A stretch of DNA of 64,000 nt, from NCBI RefSeq assembly GCF_000762875.2, contig NZ_JRMP02000001.1:62001-126000 (forward strand). Direction: 5' to 3'. Source of the DNA: Helicobacter saguini (GTDB lineage: Bacteria; Campylobacterota; Campylobacteria; Campylobacterales; Helicobacteraceae). The notes under the pieces were generated by a model. That model saw nothing but the letters and a program-made list of their open reading frames with translations, searched no databases and had not been told where the DNA came from. Each line of letters opens with the position of its first letter. Positions within the stretch are counted from its first letter, which is position 1. Of this stretch, positions 35,259 through 44,254 are shown in pieces. The position numbers and the translations under genes are program-made.

Positions 35259-36715
35259 AAAAAGTAGTAATCATAGGTGCGGGTCCAGCAGGACTATCCG
35301 CTGCAAGAGTGCTAAGTGAAAATGGCTACAAAGTAGTCATCTTAGAAGAGAGCGAAAGTGTCGGTGGTATGAGTAAAAGCCTTAAAATGTTTAATCAAAT
35401 AGTAGATGTCGGTCCGCACCGCTTTTTTAGCAAGGATAAGCGGCTGAATGACTTTTGGCTATCGCACACGCGTGGGCAATACGAGCAGGTCAATCGCTTA
35501 ACACGCATTTTTTATAACAACAAATTTTTTTATTACCCACTTCGTGGTTTTGATGCGTTAAAAAAGCTAGGAATTATAGAATCTATTATGTGCGTTTTAA
35601 GCTATTTTAAGGCAAAAATACGTCCTTTTAAGGGAGATAGCTTTGAATCGTGGGTCGCAAACGCCTTTGGCTATCGCCTTTATAGCATATTTTTCAAAAG
35701 CTACACTGAAAAACTTTGGGGCATAAAATGCGATGAATTAGACAGCGACTTTGCAGCGCAACGAATAAAGGGCTTAAACCTTTATGAAGCAGCGAAAGCA
35801 GCCTTTTTTGGCGGCGGCGGTAAAAAGCACAAGACTTTAGTTGATTGCTTTAGCTATCCTAAAAAGGGCTGTGGCGTGGTGTATGAAAATATGGCGGATT
35901 CTATCCTTAAAAGTGGTGGGGAAATATTGCTAAATTGCAAGGTTACAGGGATTTTAACGAAAGATAAAAAGGCGTGTGGGGTTAGGTTTATAGAATCTAA
36001 CTCGCAAGATTCTATAGAATCTAAGAGCGAAGATTCTAAAGAACGTGAAATCGAGTGCGACATTGTAATATCCACCGCGCCATTTAAAGATATGGTTTTA
36101 TCTTTGAGCGAATTAGATTCTAACATTAAAGATTTGGCTAGTAATTTAAAATTTAGAAACACAATTTTAGTGTATGTAGAAATAGATTCTAAAGATTCTA
36201 GAATCTTCGCTGATAACTGGATTTATGTGCATAACAAAGCCACGCAAACAGGCAGAATAACCGACTTTGCAAACTGGACAAAAGACTTAATATGCGGACA
36301 AAACGCAGAAATCTTATGCCTTGAATACTGGGCAAATGATGATGAAAAATTATGGAATCTAGATTCAGATTCTATGATAGAAATTGCCAAAAAGGACTTA
36401 TTAGATTCTAAATTAGTGAAAGATTCTAATCTCATTAAGGATGCAAAAGTGCTAAAAATCCACAAAAGCTACCCTGTGTATGAGCGTGGTTATAAGGAGA
36501 ATTTGCATAAGATTTATGCGGCGTTGGGCGAGTTTAAGGACTTGTATTTTATCGGGCGAAACGGGGCGTTTAAATACAATAATCAAGACCACAGCATTCT
36601 AATGGGCTTAATGTGTGCGGATAAAATCTTGGGTAAAGATGTAGATTTGTGGAATATCAACACGGATTATGACTATCAAGAGAGCGGAAAGAGTATGGAA
36701 TCTAAAGAAAGTTAG
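35255..36715 (+). CDS. FAD-dependent oxidoreductase (HemY/UDP-galactopyranose mutase-like)
   Basis: 486 residues. The FAD motif VVIIGAGPAGLSAARVL opens the protein, with EESESVGGMSKSL next, then GPHRFFSKDKRLNDFW and RIFYNNKFFYYPL, and at the end YFIGRNGAFKYNNQDHSILM, the usual cofactor-closing region of this superfamily. Such enzymes often sit with GtrA and GT2 genes in glycan clusters. The reaction is not known. One DSIES block (about residues 246-266) interrupts it. It follows the GtrA-like gene with a 4-base overlap and AAAGGAG at its start. Confidence 0.75.
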   Translation: MKKVVIIGAGPAGLSAARVLSENGYKVVILEESESVGGMSKSLKMFNQIVDVGPHRFFSKDKRLNDFWLSHTRGQYEQVNRLTRIFYNNKFFYYPLRGFDALKKLGIIESIMCVLSYFKAKIRPFKGDSFESWVANAFGYRLYSIFFKSYTEKLWGIKCDELDSDFAAQRIKGLNLYEAAKAAFFGGGGKKHKTLVDCFSYPKKGCGVVYENMADSILKSGGEILLNCKVTGILTKDKKACGVRFIESNSQDSIESKSEDSKEREIECDIVISTAPFKDMVLSLSELDSNIKDLASNLKFRNTILVYVEIDSKDSRIFADNWIYVHNKATQTGRITDFANWTKDLICGQNAEILCLEYWANDDEKLWNLDSDSMIEIAKKDLLDSKLVKDSNLIKDAKVLKIHKSYPVYERGYKENLHKIYAALGEFKDLYFIGRNGAFKYNNQDHSILMGLMCADKILGKDVDLWNINTDYDYQESGKSMESKES

Positions 36716-36750
36716 TGTATAATATTACATTTCAATACAGGAGTATAGAT

Positions 36751-37038
36751 ATGACTACACTAATGCAGTTAAAAGTAGATAAAGAATTGAAGGCAAAGGC
36801 GGATAAGTTGTTTGGTGAGCTAGGGCTAGATACGCCAACGGCTTTGCGGATGTTTCTTAGTGCGGCGGTAAGGGAGCAGCGGCTGCCTTTGAAGCTTTCT
36901 ATAAAAAAAGACCCGTTTTATAGTGATGAAAATATCGCGTTTATAAAAGAGTCAATAAGACAGATAGAACAAGGGAAAGTCGTGGAAAAAACAATAGATG
37001 AGCTAGAAAATACAATAGAAGAGAAAGCCCATGCGTAA
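36751..37038 (+). CDS. RelB/DinJ-family antitoxin
   Basis: 95 residues from ATG 36751 (AGGAG upstream); an in-frame ATG at 36715 overlaps the oxidoreductase stop. The ribbon-helix-helix part reads MTTLMQLKVDKELKAKADKL and LDTPTALRMFLSAAVREQRL, typical of RelB/DinJ, and the C-terminal part is an acidic toxin-binding helix. It overlaps the toxin start by 8 bases. As antitoxin and autorepressor it should bind its own promoter; a TATAAT-like TGTATAATATT lies at 36716-36726. Confidence 0.85.
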   Translation: MTTLMQLKVDKELKAKADKLFGELGLDTPTALRMFLSAAVREQRLPLKLSIKKDPFYSDENIAFIKESIRQIEQGKVVEKTIDELENTIEEKAHA

Positions 37039-37297
37039 TATTTTGTTTTCCGCAAATGCGTGGTTGCAATACGATGAGATACAAAGGATAAATCATAAGC
37101 AAACGCTAAAAATCAATGATTTGCTAAAAGACATCGCGCGAAATGGTGAAAGCGGCTTAGGGAAGCCAGAAAAGCTAAAGGGCGAGCTAAGTGGGTGCTA
37201 CTCACGGCGCATAGATTCTAAAAATCGCATTGTGTATAAATTTGATGATAATGTATGCGAGATTTTGCAAGTGGGAACGCATTATAATGATAAATAA
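37031..37297 (+). CDS. YoeB/Txe-family mRNA interferase toxin
   Basis: 88 residues: WLQYDEIQRINHKQTLKIND, GLGKPEKLKGELSGCYSRRI, NRIVYKF and ending VGTHYNDK. The order GKPE.LKG.LSG..SRRI..NR.VY...HY is the YoeB signature, including the conserved Glu, Arg and the final His-Tyr that cut mRNA on the ribosome. The pair looks intact and sits inside a glycan block, possibly stabilising it or merely inserted there. It has one octamer copy (RIDSKNR) at a conserved loop. Confidence 0.85.
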   Translation: MRNILFSANAWLQYDEIQRINHKQTLKINDLLKDIARNGESGLGKPEKLKGELSGCYSRRIDSKNRIVYKFDDNVCEILQVGTHYNDK

Positions 37298-37317
37298 ATT
37301 TGTATTTTGGAGTTTTT

Positions 37318-39861
37318 ATGAGTAGATTTGAGCGAAATTTGTTGTGGTTTTGGAGTGGTTTATTTGCGTTGGTTGCGGGGTTGTTTTTTATTTTATCTTT
37401 TTTGTCAAGGGATAGAATCTATGAAGCAAATTTGGATTATAAAGATTCTAGTAATATTAATGATTTTGTAAGATATGAAGCAAAAATAAAATTTAAAAAT
37501 CAAATTTTTAGGGCGCAAAAAGATTTAAGCGATATTGAAATCACTGACTTTAAATTTGCAGATTCTAACGTGAATTTTAAAGCGGATTCTAAGGAAGTAA
37601 CAAATGTTACATCCAAGACAAACGCCTTAGAATCTAATAACAACGGGGGGGGGGGGGGGGTAAAGCCCTTAGATTCTAAAAATATAGAATCTAACTTGCA
37701 AGATTCTAATAATTTACAGAATCTAGATTCTATAGAATCTAACAACCTATCGCCCGCCTACCGCCCTATTAATGATATAGATTCAAAAGATTCCACAAAA
37801 TATAACCAAATGCCCGCCCACCGCCCTTCTTTAAATACAGAATCTAATAGCCAAACGCCCCCACAAAGCCCTTTTTTAGAGAAAGATTCTAATAACCAAA
37901 CGCCCACTTTCAATACAGATTCTAAAAACCAAACGCCCATAGAATCTAACAAATTTAAAAACTACCAAATATATAACTTTACCCACCCAAATAACCAAAA
38001 TTTTATAACTTTTATAATGCCAAAAGATTCTATAAAGCCAACACAAATAACATATAAAACCCATTTTAAACTAAGCTTTCTAACAATGATTTTAAGCATA
38101 TATTTAGGCGCGATTTTACTTTATTTACTAGCTAAAAAAATAGAAAATAGCAATAGAATCTTAACAAATGCCGCCTTGCTTATGCTTTTAATCGCCGTGA
38201 TATTGCGGTCTTTTGAGTATATTTTTTATAGAGATTTATGGCTTGATGAAGCCGCGCTAACTTATAGTATGTATGATACGCCTTTTAGAGATTTATTTTT
38301 TAAGCCTTTGACACAAGGACAAGCCGCACCTGTGGGCTTTTTAGTGCTTAGTAAAATTATAGGTTATCCCTTTCATTATAATGAATATTCGCTTTATTTT
38401 CTGCCCTTTATTAGCGGACTTTTTGTGCTATTTTTGACATATAAAATTGCGTTTTTAGATTCTATAAAATCTAGCTTTTTTACGCCTTTTTTTATCGTGT
38501 TGGTTTGCGGTAGTTACGCACTTTTGTATTATTCTACTAGCTTTAAGCAGTATGAATGTGAAGCTGCGGCTGCGTTTTTACTAGTTTATCTTTTTCTTGC
38601 AAACAAAAGTTTTAAAACCTTTATAATTGCAACGATTTTTTGCTCTCTTTTTTCTTACACGAGTCTTTTTATCGCCTTTGGTTTGGGCTTTGGGTATCTT
38701 TATCGCGCTATTTTTCAAGCGAATTTAAAGCAAGATTCTAATACTTTTATAGAATCTAATTTGCAAGATTCTAAGGATGTAACAAATGTTACGTCAAAAG
38801 ATTCTAAGGATGTAACATTTGTAACTTCCAAGCAAAATGCCCTAAATAACGATATTACAGAATCTAATTTGCGAGATTTTCAAACAGATTTTAAAAATTC
38901 ACAGAATCTAGATTCTATAGAATCTAACAACCTATCGCCCACCCACCACCCTATTAATCACACCAAAAACGCTTTAAATTTTTTCAAACAAAACGCCCTT
39001 TATATCGCTATTTTACTCGCCTTTGTAATAGCTTATTACCTACTTTATATCCGCTATCAAGCTACGCAATATTTCTATGATTTTTGGGCTAATTATTTCC
39101 TACCGCATAATTTAAGTGCGTATCCTAAATTTATTAAAGACAACTGGATTAGCGTTTATAGCGGTTTTAATGCCTTTGGGAATCTTGGCTCTACGCTCTA
39201 TTTGATTTTAAATATTTTTGGTTATATATTTTTGTGGAAAAATAAACGCGCTTTGTGCGTGGGACTACTTGCTATCGTGGCGACTTATATTGCGTTATCG
39301 TGGTTTAAGATTTATCCTTTTGGATATGGTGGTGTGCTTGGTAGCAGGCTTTCTTTGTATATGAGCGTTGTTTTTTTTATTTTGGCTGCATTTGGTGGCG
39401 TATTTTTCTATCAGCGTAAAAATACTAGAAATATTTGCAGCGCATTTTTGATTTTTATTATATTTGTGCCGACTTTTCAAATGTCAAAGCACGCATTTAA
39501 AAGGGAATATACGCACCATAATGTAAGGGAGCTTATACAAAATATAGATTCTAACTCTAAGATTTTTGTGTATGTGCCGGCAAGACCTGTGTTTGATTAT
39601 TACTCATATCAGCTTAGTAAGTCGCCAAAATACGAGACTTTTAGCAAGTTTAATCAAACAGATAGTATGCAAGATATGATATTTTTGCGAGATAAATTTA
39701 TGGAATTAAAAAAGAAAGATTCTAAGGTAAAAGTAAGCATTTTTGTGTGTGAAGGCAATGATAATTTGCATATAAAAATCCCAAATCTAGCAAAAGAATT
39801 TGACAAAAATCCTATAATCACGCAAACAAAAGGCGCATTTGTGATAACATTTTTTGTGTAG
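37318..39861 (+). CDS. Phase-variable GT-C glycosyltransferase-like protein, ON
   Basis: 847 residues from ATG 37318 (TTTTGGAG before it). An N-terminal anchor (FWSGLFALVAGLFFILSFL), a repeat block with 16 G (37645-37660, read as GGGGG), a conserved strand-rich piece (NYQIYNFTHPNNQNFITFIM), then some ten membrane helices with WLDEAALTYSMYDTPFRDLF and QGQAAPVGFLVLSKII. The early Asp-Glu in a periplasmic loop fits ArnT/PMT-type GT-C enzymes that use polyprenyl-linked sugars. At 16 G the frame is open throughout. The gene is followed 36 bases later by a paralogue with a near-identical N-terminal part. Confidence 0.8.
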   Translation: MSRFERNLLWFWSGLFALVAGLFFILSFLSRDRIYEANLDYKDSSNINDFVRYEAKIKFKNQIFRAQKDLSDIEITDFKFADSNVNFKADSKEVTNVTSKTNALESNNNGGGGGVKPLDSKNIESNLQDSNNLQNLDSIESNNLSPAYRPINDIDSKDSTKYNQMPAHRPSLNTESNSQTPPQSPFLEKDSNNQTPTFNTDSKNQTPIESNKFKNYQIYNFTHPNNQNFITFIMPKDSIKPTQITYKTHFKLSFLTMILSIYLGAILLYLLAKKIENSNRILTNAALLMLLIAVILRSFEYIFYRDLWLDEAALTYSMYDTPFRDLFFKPLTQGQAAPVGFLVLSKIIGYPFHYNEYSLYFLPFISGLFVLFLTYKIAFLDSIKSSFFTPFFIVLVCGSYALLYYSTSFKQYECEAAAAFLLVYLFLANKSFKTFIIATIFCSLFSYTSLFIAFGLGFGYLYRAIFQANLKQDSNTFIESNLQDSKDVTNVTSKDSKDVTFVTSKQNALNNDITESNLRDFQTDFKNSQNLDSIESNNLSPTHHPINHTKNALNFFKQNALYIAILLAFVIAYYLLYIRYQATQYFYDFWANYFLPHNLSAYPKFIKDNWISVYSGFNAFGNLGSTLYLILNIFGYIFLWKNKRALCVGLLAIVATYIALSWFKIYPFGYGGVLGSRLSLYMSVVFFILAAFGGVFFYQRKNTRNICSAFLIFIIFVPTFQMSKHAFKREYTHHNVRELIQNIDSNSKIFVYVPARPVFDYYSYQLSKSPKYETFSKFNQTDSMQDMIFLRDKFMELKKKDSKVKVSIFVCEGNDNLHIKIPNLAKEFDKNPIITQTKGAFVITFFV
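37592..37616. repeat. EVTNVTSK element, best copy
   Basis: GAAGTAACAAATGTTACATC contains the palindrome GTAAC-AAAT-GTTAC. Relatives lie at about 34285, 34557, 34913, 38776, 38808 and 40272, all in glycan genes, all read in one frame as EVTNVTSK, DTNVASK or DVTFVTSK. Confidence 0.8.
37645..37660 (+). repeat. Poly-G tract (16 G), ON state
   Basis: AACAAC followed by 16 G and TAAAGCC. The frame passes through as GGGGGVKP. It is the longest tract in the window and so probably the most unstable. Confidence 0.92.
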
Positions 39862-39897
39862 AATCTAGGTTTTATTTTTGTCTTTTTGGAGTGTGGA

Positions 39898-42606
39898 ATG
39901 AGTAGGTTTGAGAAGCGATTATTGTGGTTTTGGAGTGGAATATTTGCGTTATTAGTGGGGTTGTTTTTTATTTTATCTTTTGTATCAAGGGATAGAATCT
40001 ATGAAGCAAATTTGGAGTATAAAGATTCTAAGATTCTAGAATCTAACTTGCAGGATTTTCCTGCCGCTCATACCTTAAAGGGTGGGATGGGTGGGAAAAG
40101 TGTTGCAAGGCAGGAAAATTCTGCAAATTACACCACCAAAAATTTTATAGAATATAACGCAAAAATAAAATTTAAAAATCAAATTTTTAGGGCGCAAAAA
40201 GATTTAAGCGATATTGAAATTATTGACTTTAAATTCGCAGATTCTAAGATGAATTTTAGTGCGGATTCTAAGGAAGTAACAAATGTTACATCCAAGGCAA
40301 ACGCTTTAGAATCTAATAACAACAATGGGGGGGGGGGGGTAACTCAACACCTAGATTCTAAAAATATAGACAATATAGAATCCAACTCACAAAATTCTAA
40401 AATAGATTCTAAAAATTCTATAAATAATAAAGCAGATTCTAATAATTTACAGAATCAAGATTCTATAAATGCTAAAGATTCAAGCAACCTATCATCCGCT
40501 CACCAACCTATTTTAGAAAAAGATTCTAATAAAAACATAGAATCTAATAAATTTGAAAACTACCAAATCTATAACTTTAATCACCCAAATAACCAAAATT
40601 TTATAACTTTTATAATGCCACAAGATTCTATAAAACCAACACAAATAAGTTACAAAACCCATTTTAAAATCACATTTCTACTCAAACTTTTGCAATATTA
40701 CCTAACAGGAATCGCCCTATTTTTCCTAACAAAAATAAAGATTTTATTCAAATATAAAAAAGTTACTATTTTAATAGCTTTTATTCTTTTAACTTTCAGT
40801 TTTTATAATAATGCTTTGCATATCGTAAGCCCAAATGACTTTAAATTTTGGCAAAAAGATACAGAGGCAAGTGTCGTTGGCAAGATTATCGCCGACATTC
40901 ATCACCTTGATACGCAGGGCTTTGGGCTTATTTATCCCATTGATTATTACCCCACGCCATCTCAAGCAATGCAAATCTATGAAATGTTAGAAAATAACGA
41001 AACGCCCAAAACTATCGGCGTTTATAAAAGTGCCATCGGCTTGCAGGGCTTTATTGCTTCTTATATTTATCGGCATTTGAATCTAGATTCACTCAATTTG
41101 CTTTACTTTCTAGCCGCGATTTTGTGTGCGTTTGTGATAACATTTTCTAGCATTTTATTTGCAAAAATCATAAATCGCACCTTTGGTATCGTGTTTTTTG
41201 CGACACTTTTCCTAAGTAGCGGCGTGGTAAATTATGGTAATAACCTTTATCATTTGTATTTTGCGTGGTTTGTGCCTTTTATTTTCACTTCTTTGCTTTA
41301 TCTAAGGCTGCAAAAAATAGCGAAAGATTCTAAAATTACGGAATCTAACTCGCAAGATTCTAACAATTTTGATAAACAAGATTCTAAGCATTCTAAGAAA
41401 ATGGATTTTATTTCGCAAAATTCTATCGATTCTAAGAAAACAGATTCTATAAAACTCGATAAAACCTGCGTTTTACTGCTCGCCCTTTTCACCCTTAGCT
41501 TTACATTTCGCGCGGCGTGTAGTTATGAGTATATCACAAGCATTACGCTTTTTGCGATTTCACCATTTCTAATCGCATTTTGCCTTACATTTTGGGAATC
41601 TAAAAGTAAAGATTCTAAGAAAAATACAGAATCTAATTTGCAAGATTCCAAAATAAATTCTAAAGATTCCATAGAATCTAAAACGCAAGATTCTAAGAAT
41701 TTAGATTCCAAAACCCAAACGCCCACCCACCACCCTTTTTTAGAGAAAGATTCTAAAAACTCCACCCAAACATCCACTTTAAATACAGATTCTAAAATCC
41801 TATCGCTCTCACAAAACCCTATTTTAGAGAAAACCACGTTATTTAAAATGATTATTCTACTTTTTGCGTTAGCGATTTTTGGCTTTAGCCTGTGCTTTAT
41901 ATATCATTGCTATTTACGCGGTGATGGCAGCATTTTGCAAGGTTTAGAGAATATCTACAAGCAAGATTATTTACGCCGAATGATAGGCGGCTCGGCAAGT
42001 GATTTTGACCCCGGCTATGCGGACTCGCTAAATGCTAGTGTGTTTAAGGTGATTAGTAGATATTTGCTAGGCGATATTTATTTTATTTTTAGCGATGTTA
42101 AGGCACTCGCATTTGTGTTGCTGCTAATTAGCGTTGGCATTTTGTGTGTATGTGCGTTTAAGAATCGTAATATAGATTCTAAAAAGTCCGCTTTTTCTAA
42201 TAAAGATTTTCTAGATTTTAAAAATACAGAATCTACGCCATCTTTAGATTCTAAAAGTCCTTTAGATTCTAAGATTTTAGATTCTAAAAGCACTTCTTTT
42301 AATATTTTTAGCTGGTTTAAAAGATTATTTTGCTTAGATTCCAAAGATTTTTCAAATGATAAAAATTTAGATTCCAAAGGCTTTAGCATATTTGCGCTAG
42401 ATTTAAAAGAAGTGCGTTTGTGCGTTGTGCTAATATTTGTCTTTGCACTATCGCCACTTAGCTGGTATATCATGGGCAAGGCACATAGCTACATCCACAC
42501 TCACATGAATTTCATCCTACTCTACTTCGGCTTCATCCCCACCCTATTTTACGTAATTATTTTAAACATTTTAGTAGGTTCAAAGACAGAATCTGCAAGA
42601 TTCTAA
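39898..42606 (+). CDS. Phase-variable GT-C glycosyltransferase-like paralogue, ON
   Basis: 902 residues from ATG 39898 (TTTTGGAG upstream). The first 50 residues and the piece NYQIYNFNHPNNQNFITFIM nearly copy the upstream gene, and 13 G (40327-40339) lie at the same place; the membrane domain beyond is different (KIIADIHHLDTQGFGLIYPI, then many helices). Long DSK/IES and LSSAHQP/TPTHHP blocks occur between helices (about 480-530, 565-640, 745-830). The same leader carried on two different catalytic bodies suggests recombination or domain shuffling. Product: probably a surface-glycan transferase or polymerase; not certain. Confidence 0.75.
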   Translation: MSRFEKRLLWFWSGIFALLVGLFFILSFVSRDRIYEANLEYKDSKILESNLQDFPAAHTLKGGMGGKSVARQENSANYTTKNFIEYNAKIKFKNQIFRAQKDLSDIEIIDFKFADSKMNFSADSKEVTNVTSKANALESNNNNGGGGVTQHLDSKNIDNIESNSQNSKIDSKNSINNKADSNNLQNQDSINAKDSSNLSSAHQPILEKDSNKNIESNKFENYQIYNFNHPNNQNFITFIMPQDSIKPTQISYKTHFKITFLLKLLQYYLTGIALFFLTKIKILFKYKKVTILIAFILLTFSFYNNALHIVSPNDFKFWQKDTEASVVGKIIADIHHLDTQGFGLIYPIDYYPTPSQAMQIYEMLENNETPKTIGVYKSAIGLQGFIASYIYRHLNLDSLNLLYFLAAILCAFVITFSSILFAKIINRTFGIVFFATLFLSSGVVNYGNNLYHLYFAWFVPFIFTSLLYLRLQKIAKDSKITESNSQDSNNFDKQDSKHSKKMDFISQNSIDSKKTDSIKLDKTCVLLLALFTLSFTFRAACSYEYITSITLFAISPFLIAFCLTFWESKSKDSKKNTESNLQDSKINSKDSIESKTQDSKNLDSKTQTPTHHPFLEKDSKNSTQTSTLNTDSKILSLSQNPILEKTTLFKMIILLFALAIFGFSLCFIYHCYLRGDGSILQGLENIYKQDYLRRMIGGSASDFDPGYADSLNASVFKVISRYLLGDIYFIFSDVKALAFVLLLISVGILCVCAFKNRNIDSKKSAFSNKDFLDFKNTESTPSLDSKSPLDSKILDSKSTSFNIFSWFKRLFCLDSKDFSNDKNLDSKGFSIFALDLKEVRLCVVLIFVFALSPLSWYIMGKAHSYIHTHMNFILLYFGFIPTLFYVIILNILVGSKTESARF
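40045..40129. repeat. Palindromic coding element, copy 8 (in GT-C paralogue)
   Basis: AACTTGCAGGATTTTCCTGC (from 40045) pairs with GCAGGAAAATTCTGCAAATT (to 40129) at about 19 of 21 positions. The core GGGTGGGATGGGTGGGA is G-rich on the coding strand, so this copy is inverted relative to the galE and GtrA copies. Confidence 0.85.
40327..40339 (+). repeat. Poly-G tract (13 G), ON state
   Basis: AACAAT followed by 13 G and TAACTCA. The frame is open as GGGGVTQ. The TAACTCA flank equals that of the fucosyltransferase tract. Confidence 0.92.
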
Positions 42607-42681
42607 CGCACAAAAAAACATTTGTTAGAATCTAAACGCATTAAAGATTTTATTTATGTTGCAGTAAAAAACACCCCTTAA

Positions 42682-42704
42682 TAGATTCTAAACAATAGAA
42701 TCTA
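42682..42704. terminator. Octamer hairpin between convergent genes
   Basis: TAGATTCTA-AACAA-TAGAATCTA is a perfect 9-base stem between the stop of the GT-C gene and that of the Hof porin. It may end both transcripts, as paired uptake sequences do in other bacteria. No T run. Confidence 0.4.
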
Positions 42705-42730
42705 CCCCCACAAAATAAGATTCTAAAGCA

Positions 42731-43960
42731 CTAAAACTTCGCCTTAGTATATACAAGCCCTGTGTGTGCGTTACCAAAGCCATTTGTTACATAGCCGCCG
42801 CCCACAGACCATTTAAAGCTACCAGATTCTAAGATGTTGTAGTTAAGAATTGTTGAAAATTCTTTATAATCACCATCTGCGTATAGAATATCCAAATCTA
42901 GTGTTTCACCTAGCTTAAATCCTGTGAATACATACCAAGTATCTACATACGCATTCAAGTAGCCGCGATTGCTTAAGCCTGTGCCATTGTAGCTAAATGG
43001 ATATAGATATTGTCCGTAGAATCTTGTTCTATCCACAATAGTATTATTACCTAAGCCGATACCACCGATGCTAAGATAACCACCACCTAGCTTAATCATA
43101 TCGATAAATAGGAACTCTTGGTCTGCTTGCCACATAAAACCATTTCCGCCGTTATCAATGTTATTTGACCACAAGAAGCGACCTGTAGTAGTCGATTTCA
43201 CAGGACCAGCATTAAAGCTAAATGCAAGTCTTGCACCAGCCTGAAGCGTATCGCTCCATCCATCTCTTAGCCAATATTGCGCATAAGGGCTAAGGCTAAA
43301 ATACTCACCGATTTTCACATCGATACCAGCGGCAAATAGCTCATTTCGCACATTAAAGTTATTCCAGCTTGATGAGTAGTTACCCATACCTGAAATATCC
43401 ATACCATAGCGTCCATCAGTGTTACCGATTTTGTTACTTGCGTTATAACCATTTCGCAAATAGTCATTTACCCAAGTAGCCCACACGCCAAAGTAAGATG
43501 AGTCATACGCTAAAGCAAAACCTTGATTATTCCCGCCAATCCAATCTGCTGTGCGTAAGATTTTATTTGCATTATATCGACCGATTAAGAAATCTAAACC
43601 ATTGCCTTGATAGCCAAAATACAAGTCGCTTAACTCAACAAATGGGCGTTTAAATAAAGCGCCATCCCAGCGATGCACATAATCATTAGATGTATAGTCG
43701 CCACCTGCACCAATAGTCAAAGGAGCAAATCCAGCCCACGCTCCCGCACCAAATCGAATGCCGCTAAAGTTGAAATCAACACCTATGTTACCGCTTACGC
43801 CTAGATAGCCTGTTACGCTTTCACCAGGGCGAGAGTTACCATCACCAAAGCCAAAGTTACCAATCACACCCACTTGACCAAATGGCGTAATAGTCGCCGC
43901 ATTACTAACGCTAACTAAAATCCCAGCCGCTACAATTGAGCCAACAATTTTTTTTGTCAT
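42731..43960 (-). CDS. Hof-family outer membrane protein
   Basis: 409 residues with a signal peptide ending SVSNAATIT and a Gly/aromatic-rich barrel: ITPFGQVGVIGNFGFGDG, ELSDLYFGYQGNGLDFLIGR, ADWIGGNNQGFALAYDSSYF, and the ending TGLVYTKAKF with terminal Phe. This matches the Helicobacter outer membrane protein family 2 (HofA-H, Pfam HP_OMP_2), thought to be porins. It has no repeat insertion. A tandem repeat array lies upstream of the start. Confidence 0.88.
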   Translation of the reverse strand: MTKKIVGSIVAAGILVSVSNAATITPFGQVGVIGNFGFGDGNSRPGESVTGYLGVSGNIGVDFNFSGIRFGAGAWAGFAPLTIGAGGDYTSNDYVHRWDGALFKRPFVELSDLYFGYQGNGLDFLIGRYNANKILRTADWIGGNNQGFALAYDSSYFGVWATWVNDYLRNGYNASNKIGNTDGRYGMDISGMGNYSSSWNNFNVRNELFAAGIDVKIGEYFSLSPYAQYWLRDGWSDTLQAGARLAFSFNAGPVKSTTTGRFLWSNNIDNGGNGFMWQADQEFLFIDMIKLGGGYLSIGGIGLGNNTIVDRTRFYGQYLYPFSYNGTGLSNRGYLNAYVDTWYVFTGFKLGETLDLDILYADGDYKEFSTILNYNILESGSFKWSVGGGYVTNGFGNAHTGLVYTKAKF

Positions 43961-44027
43961 TTTCTTTCCTTATGTTTTGATGTAGCAAGTATATAAGCAA
44001 ATTATAATCCACTTACCACTCTAACGC

Positions 44028-44180
44028 AGATTCTAACCTTGCTTGGCAGTCTCTCTTATGATAGATTCTAGCCTTTTGACAGATTCTATCATAATAGATT
44101 TTATCCCTTTTGGTAGTCTCTATCTTAATAGATTCCACACTTTTTGGTGTAGATTCCACGTAGCAGATTCTAACCTTGCC
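44028..44180. repeat. Five degenerate tandem repeats of about 34 bases
   Basis: Units begin near 44028, 44062, 44095, 44130 and 44165, each with AGATTNTANCC, then CTTTTGG and AGTCTCT or AGATTCT, ending ATNATAAT. They sit about 70-220 bases upstream of the Hof gene start on the minus strand, in its promoter or leader. Confidence 0.6.
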
Positions 44181-44254
44181 TAAAACTTGTTTAGCACTAT
44201 ATCGACTAAAAACTGAAAAAATAATATTTTTTTTACATTATTTTTAAAATTTAA

